This document shows positions 53,655 through 62,579 of a DNA stretch of 64,000 nt, piece after piece; within the stretch, counting starts at the first letter, position 1; every line of letters begins with the position of its first letter. Below the pieces are notes generated by a model. The model ran no database searches and had not been told where the DNA came from. It saw only the letters and a list, made by a program, of their open reading frames with translations. The position numbers were made by a program, and so were the translations under genes. The stretch is from CAXXFQ01 sp963674475 (GTDB taxonomy: Bacteria > Planctomycetota > Planctomycetia > Pirellulales > Thermoguttaceae): assembly GCA_963674475.2 (NCBI GenBank), contig CAXXFQ010000024.1, positions 1-64,000 of the forward strand, given 5' to 3'.

Positions 53655-55346
53655 TCAAAAATTCTCCTTCCGGGCCATCATGACCAGACACATGTCGTCG
53701 CTTTGCGGCTGACGGCCGACAAAATCCTTGACCCGGTCCAACAGCCCCTCGCCCAAAAAGATCAGATCCAACGCGTCGGTTTTTAACGCCTTGTTGAGCC
53801 GTTTCGAGCCGAATTGTTTTCCCTTGTGATTCATCGCCTCGGTGATTCCGTCGGAATAGAAGGTCAGGCTTTCCCCCCGTGCCAGGGTGAAAATCGTCTC
53901 GGAATACTTGGTCTCCTCTGTGACTCCCAGCGGCAAGGACGAGATGTCCAGTCCTACGGGTTCGATCTTCAGCGACTTCGTCCGCTTCAGCGGCGGCAGG
54001 TGACCGGCGTTGGTCAAGCGAATTTCATGACGCGTGGGGTCCAACAGCCCGACCACCATCGTGATGAACCGGTCGTCCCAATGGGGTTCGCAAAAGACCC
54101 GGTTGATTTCGCCCATCGCCTCGGGCAACGCGAGCCCCCCGGCCAACTGGTACCGTATTTCGGCCGACAAGCGGGCGGCCAACAAGGCGGCCGAGATCCC
54201 CTTCCCTGAAACGTCGGCCAAGACGACCGCCAGACGTCCGTCGGGCAACGGGACATAGTCGTAATAATCGCCGCCGAGCTGGTTGGCCGGCTCGTAATAG
54301 TCGAAGAATCGAAACCCGTCGACCTCCGGTGCGTGGGCCGGAAGAAAACCTTGCTGCACCTCGTGCGCGATCGCCAACTCCTGGTCGAACGCCCGTTTCT
54401 TGAGGACCTCTTGATGCATCAGCGCGTTTTCGACCGTGTAGGCGACCTGACCGGCCACACTGGCCAAGACGTCCAGATCCTCTTCGTTGAACCGGCCCCG
54501 ATGGTGGACCGTGTCGATCTGGATCACGCCGAGCACGTTTCCCTCGATCCCGATCAACGGCGCGCAGATCATCGAGCGAATTCGAAAATCGACCACGCTC
54601 TGCGCCGAGTCGAACCGGGAGTCGGTCGCCGCGTCGGCCGAAAGAATCGCCTTTTTCGTGTTCATCACTTCGCGAACGATAGTCCTGCTGATCCGGACCG
54701 TTTCACCCACCTTCCCCTTCCGGTCCTTGACGACCATCGGGCGAAGTCGCTTGGTCTCCGGGTCTTCCAAGACGATAAAACCCCGGTCGGCTTGCGGGAA
54801 AACGGTAAAAAGGCTCTCAATCAACTTCGGCAAGACCTCCTTCGGGCCAATCGCCCGGCCCAGATGATGGCCGATCTCCAACAGTGCGCGCAACTTCGTC
54901 TCCGGTCGGACCGTCCAGGGAACCCGTACCGACCGCTCTTTGGCCAAATCGACCTGCGACATGATGGCCGACCGTTCTTCCACCGGCTCGTCGTCGACCA
55001 GCAGGGCCTTGCGCTGACTCCCAACGCTTCCGTCTTCCGGGTGGCCCAGTCCGCCCTGCTCGAAGCCAAAGACCAGATCGCAGATCCGGATCATCGCCCC
55101 GTCGGAAATCTCGACCGAGCCCTGCACGCGAACCCCGTTCAAAAAGGTTCCGTTGCGGCTCTTCAGATCGTCGAGATACCATTGGCCGTCGACCAGACGC
55201 AATCGGGCGTGGCGACGACTGACGGCACCCTCTTCCAGAACCAGGTCGCAATCCGGGTTCCGCCCGAGCAGGATCTTTTCCTTCTCCAAAGGGAACCGCT
55301 CCCCCGGCTTCTTCCCTTTGACCACGCGAAGATCGGCCGTCATCAT
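53655..55346 (-). CDS. FHA-GAF-PP2C (RsbU/SpoIIE-type) protein phosphatase
   Basis: 563 residues. An FHA domain (about 4-95) has GRNPDCDLVL, SRRHARL and DLKSRNGTFLNGVRV, which bind phosphothreonine. A GAF domain (about 160-310) contains ICAPLIGIEGNVLGVIQID. The C-terminal PP2C/SpoIIE domain (about 340-560) has GGDYYDYVPL and ADVSGKGISAALLAARL with the metal Asp residues, and QSDDMCLVMM. It is a likely switch of a partner-switching or Ser/Thr-kinase signalling pathway, activated by a phosphopeptide or ligand. The start ATG at 55346 is behind GAAGGA (13 bases); a second ATG directly follows. No anti-sigma or kinase gene is adjacent. Confidence 0.93.
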   Translation of the reverse strand: MMTADLRVVKGKKPGERFPLEKEKILLGRNPDCDLVLEEGAVSRRHARLRLVDGQWYLDDLKSRNGTFLNGVRVQGSVEISDGAMIRICDLVFGFEQGGLGHPEDGSVGSQRKALLVDDEPVEERSAIMSQVDLAKERSVRVPWTVRPETKLRALLEIGHHLGRAIGPKEVLPKLIESLFTVFPQADRGFIVLEDPETKRLRPMVVKDRKGKVGETVRISRTIVREVMNTKKAILSADAATDSRFDSAQSVVDFRIRSMICAPLIGIEGNVLGVIQIDTVHHRGRFNEEDLDVLASVAGQVAYTVENALMHQEVLKKRAFDQELAIAHEVQQGFLPAHAPEVDGFRFFDYYEPANQLGGDYYDYVPLPDGRLAVVLADVSGKGISAALLAARLSAEIRYQLAGGLALPEAMGEINRVFCEPHWDDRFITMVVGLLDPTRHEIRLTNAGHLPPLKRTKSLKIEPVGLDISSLPLGVTEETKYSETIFTLARGESLTFYSDGITEAMNHKGKQFGSKRLNKALKTDALDLIFLGEGLLDRVKDFVGRQPQSDDMCLVMMARKENF

Positions 55347-55842
55347 CGTATTAATCGCTTCCTTCAAGTCGTCTCATGGAAAAAAGAAGTTGGCCCCCAA
55401 AAAAAGCCCCGGTCCGACTACCGTTTCACGTCTTCCCTTTTCCGAAAAAACAAAACTTACCCCGCACGGAAAGGAACAACGCTTCCCCCTCGATTTTACG
55501 GTCCGGACAAGAAATAGGTCAACTCATTCGAGTCCATTGTCGACCAAAAAAGCAAATTCGGCGAAATAAAACCGTTGGAGCCCCACTTTCGGCTGTCGGC
55601 AGCTTTCTTCATTGTCGTAAACTACCCCGTTTTCCGAAAGTAGACTTCACTCGAACCAAAAAACCGCCCTATTTCCTTACAAGAGCAGCGTTTGCCGGGA
55701 CGGTTCGGCCGATTTTGCCCGAGGACGGCCTTGACGAAATGAGGGGGGGATAATATCTTTATCCATAGATGGCGTTTTAACTGCCGGTCTCTTTACTGCC
55801 CCCTCTTTTGGTGGTTGTTGGACCTCGGTTTGCCGCCCCTCC
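55347..55842. other. intergenic between phosphatase and tRNA-Gln
   Basis: No gene recognised. TTGACG (55731-55736) and TATCTT (55754-55759), 17 bases apart, could promote the tRNA. The rest holds the divergent upstream region of the phosphatase gene. Confidence 0.4.
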
Positions 55843-55913
55843 TGGGGAATAGTGTAATGGTAGCACGACTGACTCTGAATCAGTTATTCGGGGTTCAAAT
55901 CCCTGTTCCCCAA
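55843..55913 (+). tRNA. tRNA-Gln (anticodon CTG)
   Basis: 71-base cloverleaf: acceptor TGGGGAA/TTCCCCA, D arm with TAATGGTAGCA, anticodon stem ACTGA/TCAGT with loop CTCTGAA (CTG reads CAG codons), T arm with GGTTCAAAT, discriminator base A. CCA is not encoded. It is the only tRNA I found in the window. B repeats begin a few bases downstream. Confidence 0.95.
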
Positions 55914-56250
55914 CTTTTTACACCGGCGTTTCCACGCCGAGGACTAAACCCGCTCCCGTTGGTCGCTAGTATTGGACCAGCTGGGAGCTTTTTCTTTTTG
56001 GTGCCGGTGGAAGACGCCTTGACGGGGCTTTTGTACCGGTGCTTCCACGCCGTTGACAAAACCCGCTCCCGGCGGCTAGGAGCCGCGGCCAGACCGGTGC
56101 TCCCGCACCGAGGACAAAACCCGCTCCCGTTGGTCGGCGGCTAGGAGCCGCGGCCAGACCGGTGCTTCCGCACCGTTGACAAAACCCGCTCCCGTTGGTC
56201 GCTAGTATTGGATCAGCCGGGAGTGTTTTCTTTTTTTGTCCGGTGGGAGA
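55914..56250 (+). repeat. tandem array of repeat family B behind tRNA-Gln
   Basis: At least four unit heads can be read: CGGCGT-TTCC-ACGCCG (about 55923), CCGGTGCTTCCACGCCG (about 56036), CGGTGC-TCCC-GCACCG (about 56096) and CGGTGC-TTCC-GCACCG (about 56160), each followed by AAACCCGCTCCCG. Units are separated by the hairpin GCGGCT-AGG-AGCCGC and GGCCAGA. The first unit is followed by a tail similar to that of the 113-bp unit at 62580. The stems vary in a compensatory way (GCGT/ACGC versus GTGC/GCAC). Confidence 0.78.
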
Positions 56251-56535
56251 TGCAGTTACTGTAGTTGAATATCTCTACACCGTGCTCTCTATACCGGGCG
56301 ACATACTCGTTGCCGGTAGGCCCTAAATCGCGTGAATCGGGAACTTTTTTCTTGAACCCGCGGCTTCTCCTTTCCCCTTGTGAAAAACCCTTGCTGGTTT
56401 CTTCCTTTCTTTGCCAAGAGCGTTTGACGTTCCCTCTTTGACGCAGGTATCATGAAGGTTACGCTTCCTGCCGTTTTTTTATTTGTGCGACTGAGTCGCC
56501 TTCTTGCATCTTCCCTGCCCGAGGAGTTTTTTTCG

Positions 56536-57495
56536 ATGAAGCCAATATCTCCCGCTTCTTCCGCGAATCGCCTTTCACGTCGAGAACTGTTGAAGGCCGG
56601 GGTGGCCGCGTTGCCTATCGCCTATGGGCTTTCGACCGGATTGGCCACGGCGGCCGAAACCAGAGCGGTCCCCCACTATGAAGAAGTGGTCGGTTGGGAA
56701 AAAATCCCCGCGGGGCTCGAACTGGCCGATCCCAACGGCGTGGCGATCGATGAAAAGGGCCGAATCCTCACGGCGGCCGGGGGACGAAAGAATCCGGTGC
56801 TGGTTTTCGATCCCGACGGACAACTTGTCGACACCTGGGGACGCGGCATCCTGGGGCACAAGCACGAATTGAAGATCTATCACAACAAGGTCTATCTCTG
56901 CGACATCGACCTGCACCAAGTCTACGAATTTTCCTTGGACGGCGAACTGCTGCGGAGTTTCGGCCAGCGGGGCGTCCCCGGCGACGGGAAAGATCAATTC
57001 AATCGGCCCACCGATTTGGCCGTCGGGCCGGGCGGCGATTTTTACATCACCGACGGCTACGGCAACAGTCGGGTCGTGGTCCTCTCGCCCGAGGGGAAAT
57101 TCAAATTCGCCTGGGGAACCAAAGGGGACCAGCCGGGCCAGTTCGACCGGCCGCACGGAATCGTCATCGACCAAAAGAACCGGGTCTACGTCAACGACCG
57201 CAAGAACAACCGGATCCAACGGTTCGATCTCGACGGAAAATTCATCGACCAGTGGACCAACGTCGGCAAACCGTTCGGCACGTGGCTGACCGACGACGGT
57301 TTGGTCTACGTCGGCGACGGTACGTTCGACGGCCCTTTCCGCATCTTGATTCTCGACCAGGACGGCAACCTGTTGCACGAATTCAAGGTCCCCGCCACTC
57401 CCCATTCCTTGACGATCGACGCTCAGGGCAACCTTTTCACGACGGAGTGCGATCACGCGCTTCGAGTTCGTAAATACACGCCGAAGAAGGCGTAA
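56536..57495 (+). CDS. Tat-exported NHL-repeat protein
   Basis: 319 residues. The ATG at 56536 follows GAGGAG and starts a twin-arginine signal (SRRELLKAGVAALPIAYG). The mature protein is an NHL-type six-bladed propeller with blades such as PNGVAIDEKGRILTAAG, RPTDLAVGPGGDFYITDG and RPHGIVIDQKNRVYVNDR, and the closing PHSLTIDAQGNLFTTE. It resembles peptidyl-alpha-hydroxyglycine amidating lyase-like proteins, but the lyase residues cannot be confirmed by eye. Possibly a periplasmic lactonase- or lyase-like or binding protein. An in-frame ATG at 56452 lacks a ribosome site. It stands alone before the second HzsA-related gene. Confidence 0.82.
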   Translation: MKPISPASSANRLSRRELLKAGVAALPIAYGLSTGLATAAETRAVPHYEEVVGWEKIPAGLELADPNGVAIDEKGRILTAAGGRKNPVLVFDPDGQLVDTWGRGILGHKHELKIYHNKVYLCDIDLHQVYEFSLDGELLRSFGQRGVPGDGKDQFNRPTDLAVGPGGDFYITDGYGNSRVVVLSPEGKFKFAWGTKGDQPGQFDRPHGIVIDQKNRVYVNDRKNNRIQRFDLDGKFIDQWTNVGKPFGTWLTDDGLVYVGDGTFDGPFRILILDQDGNLLHEFKVPATPHSLTIDAQGNLFTTECDHALRVRKYTPKKA

Positions 57496-57660
57496 CGAGA
57501 CCGTTCTAACGGAAAAACGCATGAAGAGACAAATCGACAAATAAAAGAGACACAAAACCCTTGTGAACCATGGCATTCGGGAGGGATAATGGAAAGGTCG
57601 AAGCCATTTTGACCGATCTCGCCCTCCCTCGCTGTTTTTATCCCTGGTGTTGCCCCTGCC

Positions 57661-60600
57661 ATGAACGTTTCCTCTCATTGCCGTCGTTGGAGAATCCCTT
57701 TTGCCGTGATTCTGTCCGTTTGCGGCTTAGGTGTGTGTCTTCCGGCCGGAGCGGACGAGGTGCGTGTATCGCACGGGGGTTCCAAGGAAGCGCTCTCGGC
57801 GATCCGCGCCCAGGTCGAACCGATCGATTCACTCCATCGGCCGGCCCAGTCGTTTTTTCCACACAAGGGGACGACCGAGTGGGCCGAATACCATTTCGAC
57901 TCCCCGCGAACGGTCCGGTCGACGTCGGTCTTTTGGACCGTCGACCATTGGGAAAGGGCCGGTCGGGTGTTGGCCACTCGCGCGCCGGTCTCCTGGGAGA
58001 TTTTCACTCGCCAAGGGGACCGATGGGTTGCGGTTTCCCATCCGACCAGCCGCGGCACCGAGCCGGATCGGTTCAACCGCGTGACGTTCGATTCCGTAGA
58101 AACGACCGCCGTGCGGATCGAAATCCGTTTGCAAAAAGATCATTCCGGCGGGATCGTCGCGTGGGATTTCTGCGATGACCCCCTGCGTCTTCGGACCCGT
58201 CGACGTCAGGCCGTTTTGGCCCGGCTGGAACATTTCCGTTTCCACAAAAACCGCTCACCGCTGGTCGAGCGTCTGATCGAAAGTGACCGGTTTTCCCAAG
58301 CGGGCCGTGACTATCTGGCCGAGCTCGACGCAATCGAACAGGCGGCCGACACGCTGCAGAAAGAGATCGACGCGAAGGCGACTCCGACCGACGACGTTTT
58401 GAACCATTGGGAGTCGGCGGCCGAGAAGCTGGCCGGACGGCTCGACGGGATTTTGGACCGGCAGATAAAATCGCTCGATCCGATCCTCTTTTTCACCCGT
58501 TTCGGGTTGAAACAGCCCAACGCAATCAACTGTCATATCTGGCAAAGCGTTCCCGAGCGGTGGGGCTGCTCGCTTCGGGTATTCGACCCGAAACGGCCTG
58601 AGGCCGCCGCAAAGACGATCTTTTCCGATTCCCGCGGGTCAATCTTCGACGCGAACCTGTCGCGCGACGCGCGGACGGTTTTCTTCAGTTTTCGCCGCAA
58701 GGACGAGCCGTGTTGGCAGATTTATGAAATCGGGATCGACGGCCGTGGCCTTAAAAAAATCAGTCGCGATCCGTCGTTCCACGAGGTGGGCGCGATCGAA
58801 ACGCCCGACGGCCGGTTGGCCTTTGTGTCGACGCGCCGCGAAGGCTTTACCCTTTGCCAGCCGGGACCGACGTCGAACTTGTATTTAATGGAGCGGGACG
58901 GTTCGGCGCCGCGTTGCGTCAGTCAAAACACGCTGTCCGACTTCTCGCCCCAGATGTTGGACGACGGGCGGGTCCTGTTTTCCCGTTGGGAATATATCGA
59001 CCGCGATCTGACCTATCGCCAAAGCCTTTGGACCCAGATGCCCGACGGACGCCGGTACCAACTGTTTTTCGGCAACACGATCCGCGATTGTGGTTCGTTT
59101 TGGCAGTGCCGCCCGTTGCCCGGGTTCAATCACGTGGTGGTCGGGACTTTCGCACCGCATCACCGCTGGCCGCACGGGGCGATCGGCCTGATCGACGCGA
59201 GCCACGGCCTCGAAACGCCACGCGGGATCGGGTTCACTTGGTTGACTCACGATTACGACCGAATCGGGGACACCTCGTTCCGGTTCGCCTATCGGGACCC
59301 GTTTCCGGTGACCGACCACCTGTTTCTGGCCGCCGACGGCCGTGAGCGAAAGGGGACCAACCGTTTCGGTATCGTTCTTTTGGACCTTTTCGGCAACAAA
59401 CGGCCGGTTTGCGACGACCCGGAACAAAACTGTCACGGGCCGATCGTCGTGCGTCCGCGTCCGGTGCCTCATCAGGTTCCGTTTCACGAGCCGCCGCGGC
59501 AAGAGCCGAAAGATCCGGTCGACGCCGCGACGACGCCGTGGGGCACCATGTTCGTCGCCGACGTTTATGACGGGGCGGCGGAGATCGAGCGCGGGCAGGT
59601 CCGATATATCCAGATCATGGAGCAGGTCCGCAAGAAGGCCGACCTCGAGCGTCGGGCTTACGACCAGTCGCCCGTGATGAGCTACGGCACGTACTATGCC
59701 AAGCGGTGTTGGGGCCGCGTGCCGGTCGAGCGGGACGGTTCGGCCCATTTTCGCGTTCCGGCGCTGCGAGAAATTTATTTCCAACTGCTCGACGCCGAGG
59801 GGCGTGAACTCCAGCGTCAGACGTCGGCCGTCCAGGTCATGCCCGGCGAGACGCAGGCCTGTATCGGTTGCCACGAACCGCGTAACCAGGCCCCGCCGCC
59901 GAAACCGTCGACCGATGCGAATGCGGCCTGGTACCGAAGACCGTCGGTGCCGAAATTTCCCGAATTCGCCCCGGACGGGATCGTCGATTTCGTGACGGTC
60001 GTTCAGCCGGTCTTGGATCGGTACTGCGTCGAGTGCCATTCGGGTGTCGATCCCGATGGCGGTTACGACCTTTCGGGAGACAAGACCCGATTTTTCAACA
60101 TGGCCTACGACCACCTGCTCGGACGAAGCCGGTCGTATCGCCAGCACAATATGCAGACCGGCCAGATGCTGTCGGCCGAAGCGGCCAAGGGGAAACCGCT
60201 GGTCCATTACTTCTGGCTTTTGCGCACTCCCAGCGGCGTGAATCGGCCGTTCTGGACCGGGTCACACGCCAGCCGTTTGCTTGAGTACTTGACCAAGGAA
60301 CACTGCGGCCAAGAGATCCCGTTGGAAGCTCGCGAGCGGGTCTATCTTTGGATCGACGCGAACGTGCCGTACTATGGAACCTACGATCATACGCGTCCCC
60401 TTTCCAGCGGGTATCGGGACCTGTTCACCGATCCCGGGACGGGCAAGGATTCCGATTGGTTCGCCAAGCGGTTTCTGCCGGTCTACCAACGCCGGTGCGT
60501 CGAGTGCCACGGCCCGATACCCCATCCGGGCGTACACGGGGGTGGAAAAGGGCACCAGTGGGAAGGCCGCTATGCGTGGATCAACCTTTCGCGGCCCGAG

Positions 60601-60798
60601 TTCAGCTCCGCCTTGACGGCCCATTTGGCCCGCGCGGCCGGCGGTCGTGGACTGGGGATGGAAAAGGGTGCAAAAGAAAAACCGCTGTTTAACTCGACCG
60701 ACGATCCGGACTATCGGGCGATGCTCGAAGCGATCCGTGAAGGACATCGGGGGATGATGGCCCATCCGCGTGTGGACGGACCAAAAATCAAAGAGTAA
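57661..60798 (+). CDS. secreted HzsA-related protein 2: propeller with three CxxCH motifs
   Basis: 1045 residues with a signal peptide (ending about residue 31, PAGADE). Residues about 40-180 look like a beta-sandwich (discoidin-like: TEWAEYHFDSPRTVRS). The middle is a PD40-like propeller (ISRDPSFHEVGAIETPDGRLAFVSTR, YLMERDGSAPRCVSQNTL). Three haem c sites follow: CIGCH (Cys734), CVECH (Cys789) and CVECH (Cys946). Overall plan and several segments (VSTRREGFT, YIDRDLTYRQSLWTQ, VPVERDGSAHF) are shared with the protein at 25922, which instead has a LamG domain and only two sites. A periplasmic c-type cytochrome with a catalytic role is likely; the substrate is not deducible. Confidence 0.8.
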   Translation: MNVSSHCRRWRIPFAVILSVCGLGVCLPAGADEVRVSHGGSKEALSAIRAQVEPIDSLHRPAQSFFPHKGTTEWAEYHFDSPRTVRSTSVFWTVDHWERAGRVLATRAPVSWEIFTRQGDRWVAVSHPTSRGTEPDRFNRVTFDSVETTAVRIEIRLQKDHSGGIVAWDFCDDPLRLRTRRRQAVLARLEHFRFHKNRSPLVERLIESDRFSQAGRDYLAELDAIEQAADTLQKEIDAKATPTDDVLNHWESAAEKLAGRLDGILDRQIKSLDPILFFTRFGLKQPNAINCHIWQSVPERWGCSLRVFDPKRPEAAAKTIFSDSRGSIFDANLSRDARTVFFSFRRKDEPCWQIYEIGIDGRGLKKISRDPSFHEVGAIETPDGRLAFVSTRREGFTLCQPGPTSNLYLMERDGSAPRCVSQNTLSDFSPQMLDDGRVLFSRWEYIDRDLTYRQSLWTQMPDGRRYQLFFGNTIRDCGSFWQCRPLPGFNHVVVGTFAPHHRWPHGAIGLIDASHGLETPRGIGFTWLTHDYDRIGDTSFRFAYRDPFPVTDHLFLAADGRERKGTNRFGIVLLDLFGNKRPVCDDPEQNCHGPIVVRPRPVPHQVPFHEPPRQEPKDPVDAATTPWGTMFVADVYDGAAEIERGQVRYIQIMEQVRKKADLERRAYDQSPVMSYGTYYAKRCWGRVPVERDGSAHFRVPALREIYFQLLDAEGRELQRQTSAVQVMPGETQACIGCHEPRNQAPPPKPSTDANAAWYRRPSVPKFPEFAPDGIVDFVTVVQPVLDRYCVECHSGVDPDGGYDLSGDKTRFFNMAYDHLLGRSRSYRQHNMQTGQMLSAEAAKGKPLVHYFWLLRTPSGVNRPFWTGSHASRLLEYLTKEHCGQEIPLEARERVYLWIDANVPYYGTYDHTRPLSSGYRDLFTDPGTGKDSDWFAKRFLPVYQRRCVECHGPIPHPGVHGGGKGHQWEGRYAWINLSRPEFSSALTAHLARAAGGRGLGMEKGAKEKPLFNSTDDPDYRAMLEAIREGHRGMMAHPRVDGPKIKE

Positions 60799-60815
60799 AA
60801 AGGAAGGGACCGTTT

Positions 60816-61883
60816 CTAGTTCGGCCCGTCCCCGTTTGATTCGGTGGTTTGCGCTTCGGCCCAGCGGCGGGTGACGTGGGCGTAGTTGCTTTGGAAGGTT
60901 TCGAATTGAGGCTGAAGGGCCATTCCGGCTTGAAGCAGCTCGACCGCCTTGGCGTAATGGCACTGGTCGGCTTCATGGATTGCCCAGTTGTTCAGGGTCG
61001 CCAACAGATTGCCCCACGCGGTTTTGCTTTCCGGATCGAGCCGGAGCGTTTTCTGATTCGAGGCAAGCGCTTCGGCAAACGATTGGTTCAATAGCAGGTC
61101 GACGCCCCGGTTGTAGTAGATCGTCGCAACCAGTTCGACCGGCGTGACGTCGCGAAAGTTTTCGCTTGAGTCGCCCGGACAATAGCCGAGTGTCTTTTCA
61201 ATGACCTTCGCTTGACGTTTTGGGTTATCCAGCAGCTCGAACCAGCGCGGGCAGGTGACTTCAATGTCGATTGCCCGGTTCTCGAGAAAAAGTCGGCACA
61301 TGGCGTGACCGGTGATCTCACGACCTCGGACGTCGAGGCCGAATCGATTGGCCAGACAGCAGTAGAGAATCGTCCCGCTGACGCAGTTGTAACGGCCCGT
61401 TTGGAAGATGTGGAAGACGTTCGTGCACTCAAGGGCGTAGCCGCCGTGGAACAACCGGGTGTGCATGAAGTGGAAGATCGCCTCGGCACGCCGCGTCTCG
61501 GGCAGTTTTCGGATCGCTTGACGTTCGAGTTCTTCGACCCAGCCGTCGAACTGGATTTGGTGCAGGTCCAATTCGTACGGATCGTCAATGCCTCCGGCGA
61601 TCAGTGAGGCGGTCAACAAGTCGTGGTTCCCGAGATAGCCATCGGCCGCGTCGTCGAACAGTTTTTGCTCAACCCGGGACAACGGCACTTCGCCTAGTGT
61701 CGCGGCGATGTTTTCGTAGGCGATCGGCTTCGCCTGTGGATGGCCGGGACCGGTCGAAGCGGCTTCGAGGGGGGGCGTCGACGAACTCAATAGGACGAAA
61801 GCCAAAAGGGCCGACGTCGCAAGAAGAAAGCGACGGACGTTAGTACGAAATTTTTCAGTATGGCTGGTTAATTTCATTCTCAT
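60816..61883 (-). CDS. secreted or membrane-anchored transglutaminase-like/TPR protein
   Basis: 355 residues, taking the ATG at 61883 (an ATG two codons on, 61877, fits the AGGGA ribosome site as well). A hydrophobic N-terminal segment (FLLATSALLAFVLLSSS) is a signal or anchor. The middle resembles a SirB1/transglutaminase-like domain: GRYNCVSGTILYCCLANRFGLDVRG with a Cys, then HAMCRLFLENRAIDIE with a His, in the right order for a papain-type pair. The last 120 residues have TPR-like helices (YYNRGVDLLLNQSFAEALASNQKTLRLDPESK). Function unknown. It converges on the HzsA-related gene, 17 bases apart. Confidence 0.72.
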   Translation of the reverse strand: MRMKLTSHTEKFRTNVRRFLLATSALLAFVLLSSSTPPLEAASTGPGHPQAKPIAYENIAATLGEVPLSRVEQKLFDDAADGYLGNHDLLTASLIAGGIDDPYELDLHQIQFDGWVEELERQAIRKLPETRRAEAIFHFMHTRLFHGGYALECTNVFHIFQTGRYNCVSGTILYCCLANRFGLDVRGREITGHAMCRLFLENRAIDIEVTCPRWFELLDNPKRQAKVIEKTLGYCPGDSSENFRDVTPVELVATIYYNRGVDLLLNQSFAEALASNQKTLRLDPESKTAWGNLLATLNNWAIHEADQCHYAKAVELLQAGMALQPQFETFQSNYAHVTRRWAEAQTTESNGDGPN

Positions 61884-62186
61884 CCCTAAAACACCTTTGC
61901 CGAAGAAGGCTCCGTTTTTCCGATTCAGCGAGGCCCGAACGTGCTGGCCGCCTGCGGAAAACGCTTGCGGAGGCAAAATCTCGGAGACCTCATGTTGTCA
62001 AGTCACAACAAATCTAGGTTGCAAAAAAAACAACATGGGGAAAAAGGGGCAAAATTTTCGGGAGATTTTCCGATGGCAGAAGTGCCGCGCGGCGATGAGG
62101 AGATGCAATTAAGCCGGTTTTAGCGGGAGTGGCGGTTGTGTGGGTGCTGTAGGGCGGGGATAACCGGGCCCTATTGACGCGAAGAA

Positions 62187-62283
62187 AGGAGCGACGGCCG
62201 GGGCCGTCGCCAGTATTTTTTGAATGAGGAGGGACATTTTGAAAATTGTCCCCCCTCATGCTCCCCTCTCAAAAACTTCTTTG
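62187..62283 (-). repeat. repeat family A, copy 6, interrupted
   Basis: H3 GCGACGGC/GCCGTCGC and H2 TGAGGAGGGAC/GTCCCCCCTCA are present, but the A/T palindrome is altered (CAAAAACTTCTTTG) and no H1 follows directly. A bare H1 (GGGATTGCTGCGCAATCCC at about 62533-62552, then a pyrimidine tract to about 62572) lies beyond a B-repeat block, as if B had inserted into A at the position between the palindrome and H1. Confidence 0.72.
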
Positions 62284-62532
62284 TAGGTGCTACCGCACCG
62301 TTGACTAAACCCGCTCCCGTTGGTCGCTGGTATTGATACCAGAGCCAAGCCAAGGACTTTCCACTGGACCACCAGAACAAAGGCAATTCTCATGTTCGAT
62401 ACCAGCGACCAGCGGGAGCGGGTTTTATCGTCGGCGTGGCAACGCCGGTCCGGCCGCGGGCCCTGCCCGCCCAACGGGAGCGGGTTTAGTCAACGGTGCG
62501 GAAGCACCGGTCCGGCCGCGGCTCCGAGTCGC
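62284..62532. repeat. repeat family B block inside A6
   Basis: Three B unit parts in mixed orientation: a plus-oriented head GGTGCTACCGCACC with AAACCCGCTCCCGTTGG (about 62284-62334), a tail fragment with GGACCACCAGAACAAAGGC (about 62365-62392), and minus-oriented heads CGGCGT/ACGCCG and CGGTGC/GCACCG separated by GCGGGC-AGG-GCCCGC (about 62395-62520). Confidence 0.65.
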
Positions 62533-62579
62533 CGGGATTGCTGCGCAATCCCTCTATTTCGTTTTCATTTGATAGAATC

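Noticed and set aside
55914..56250. Repeat array behind tRNA-Gln as a CRISPR
   Set aside because: Units are not separated by unique equal-length spacers, the stems covary, and no cas gene is present.
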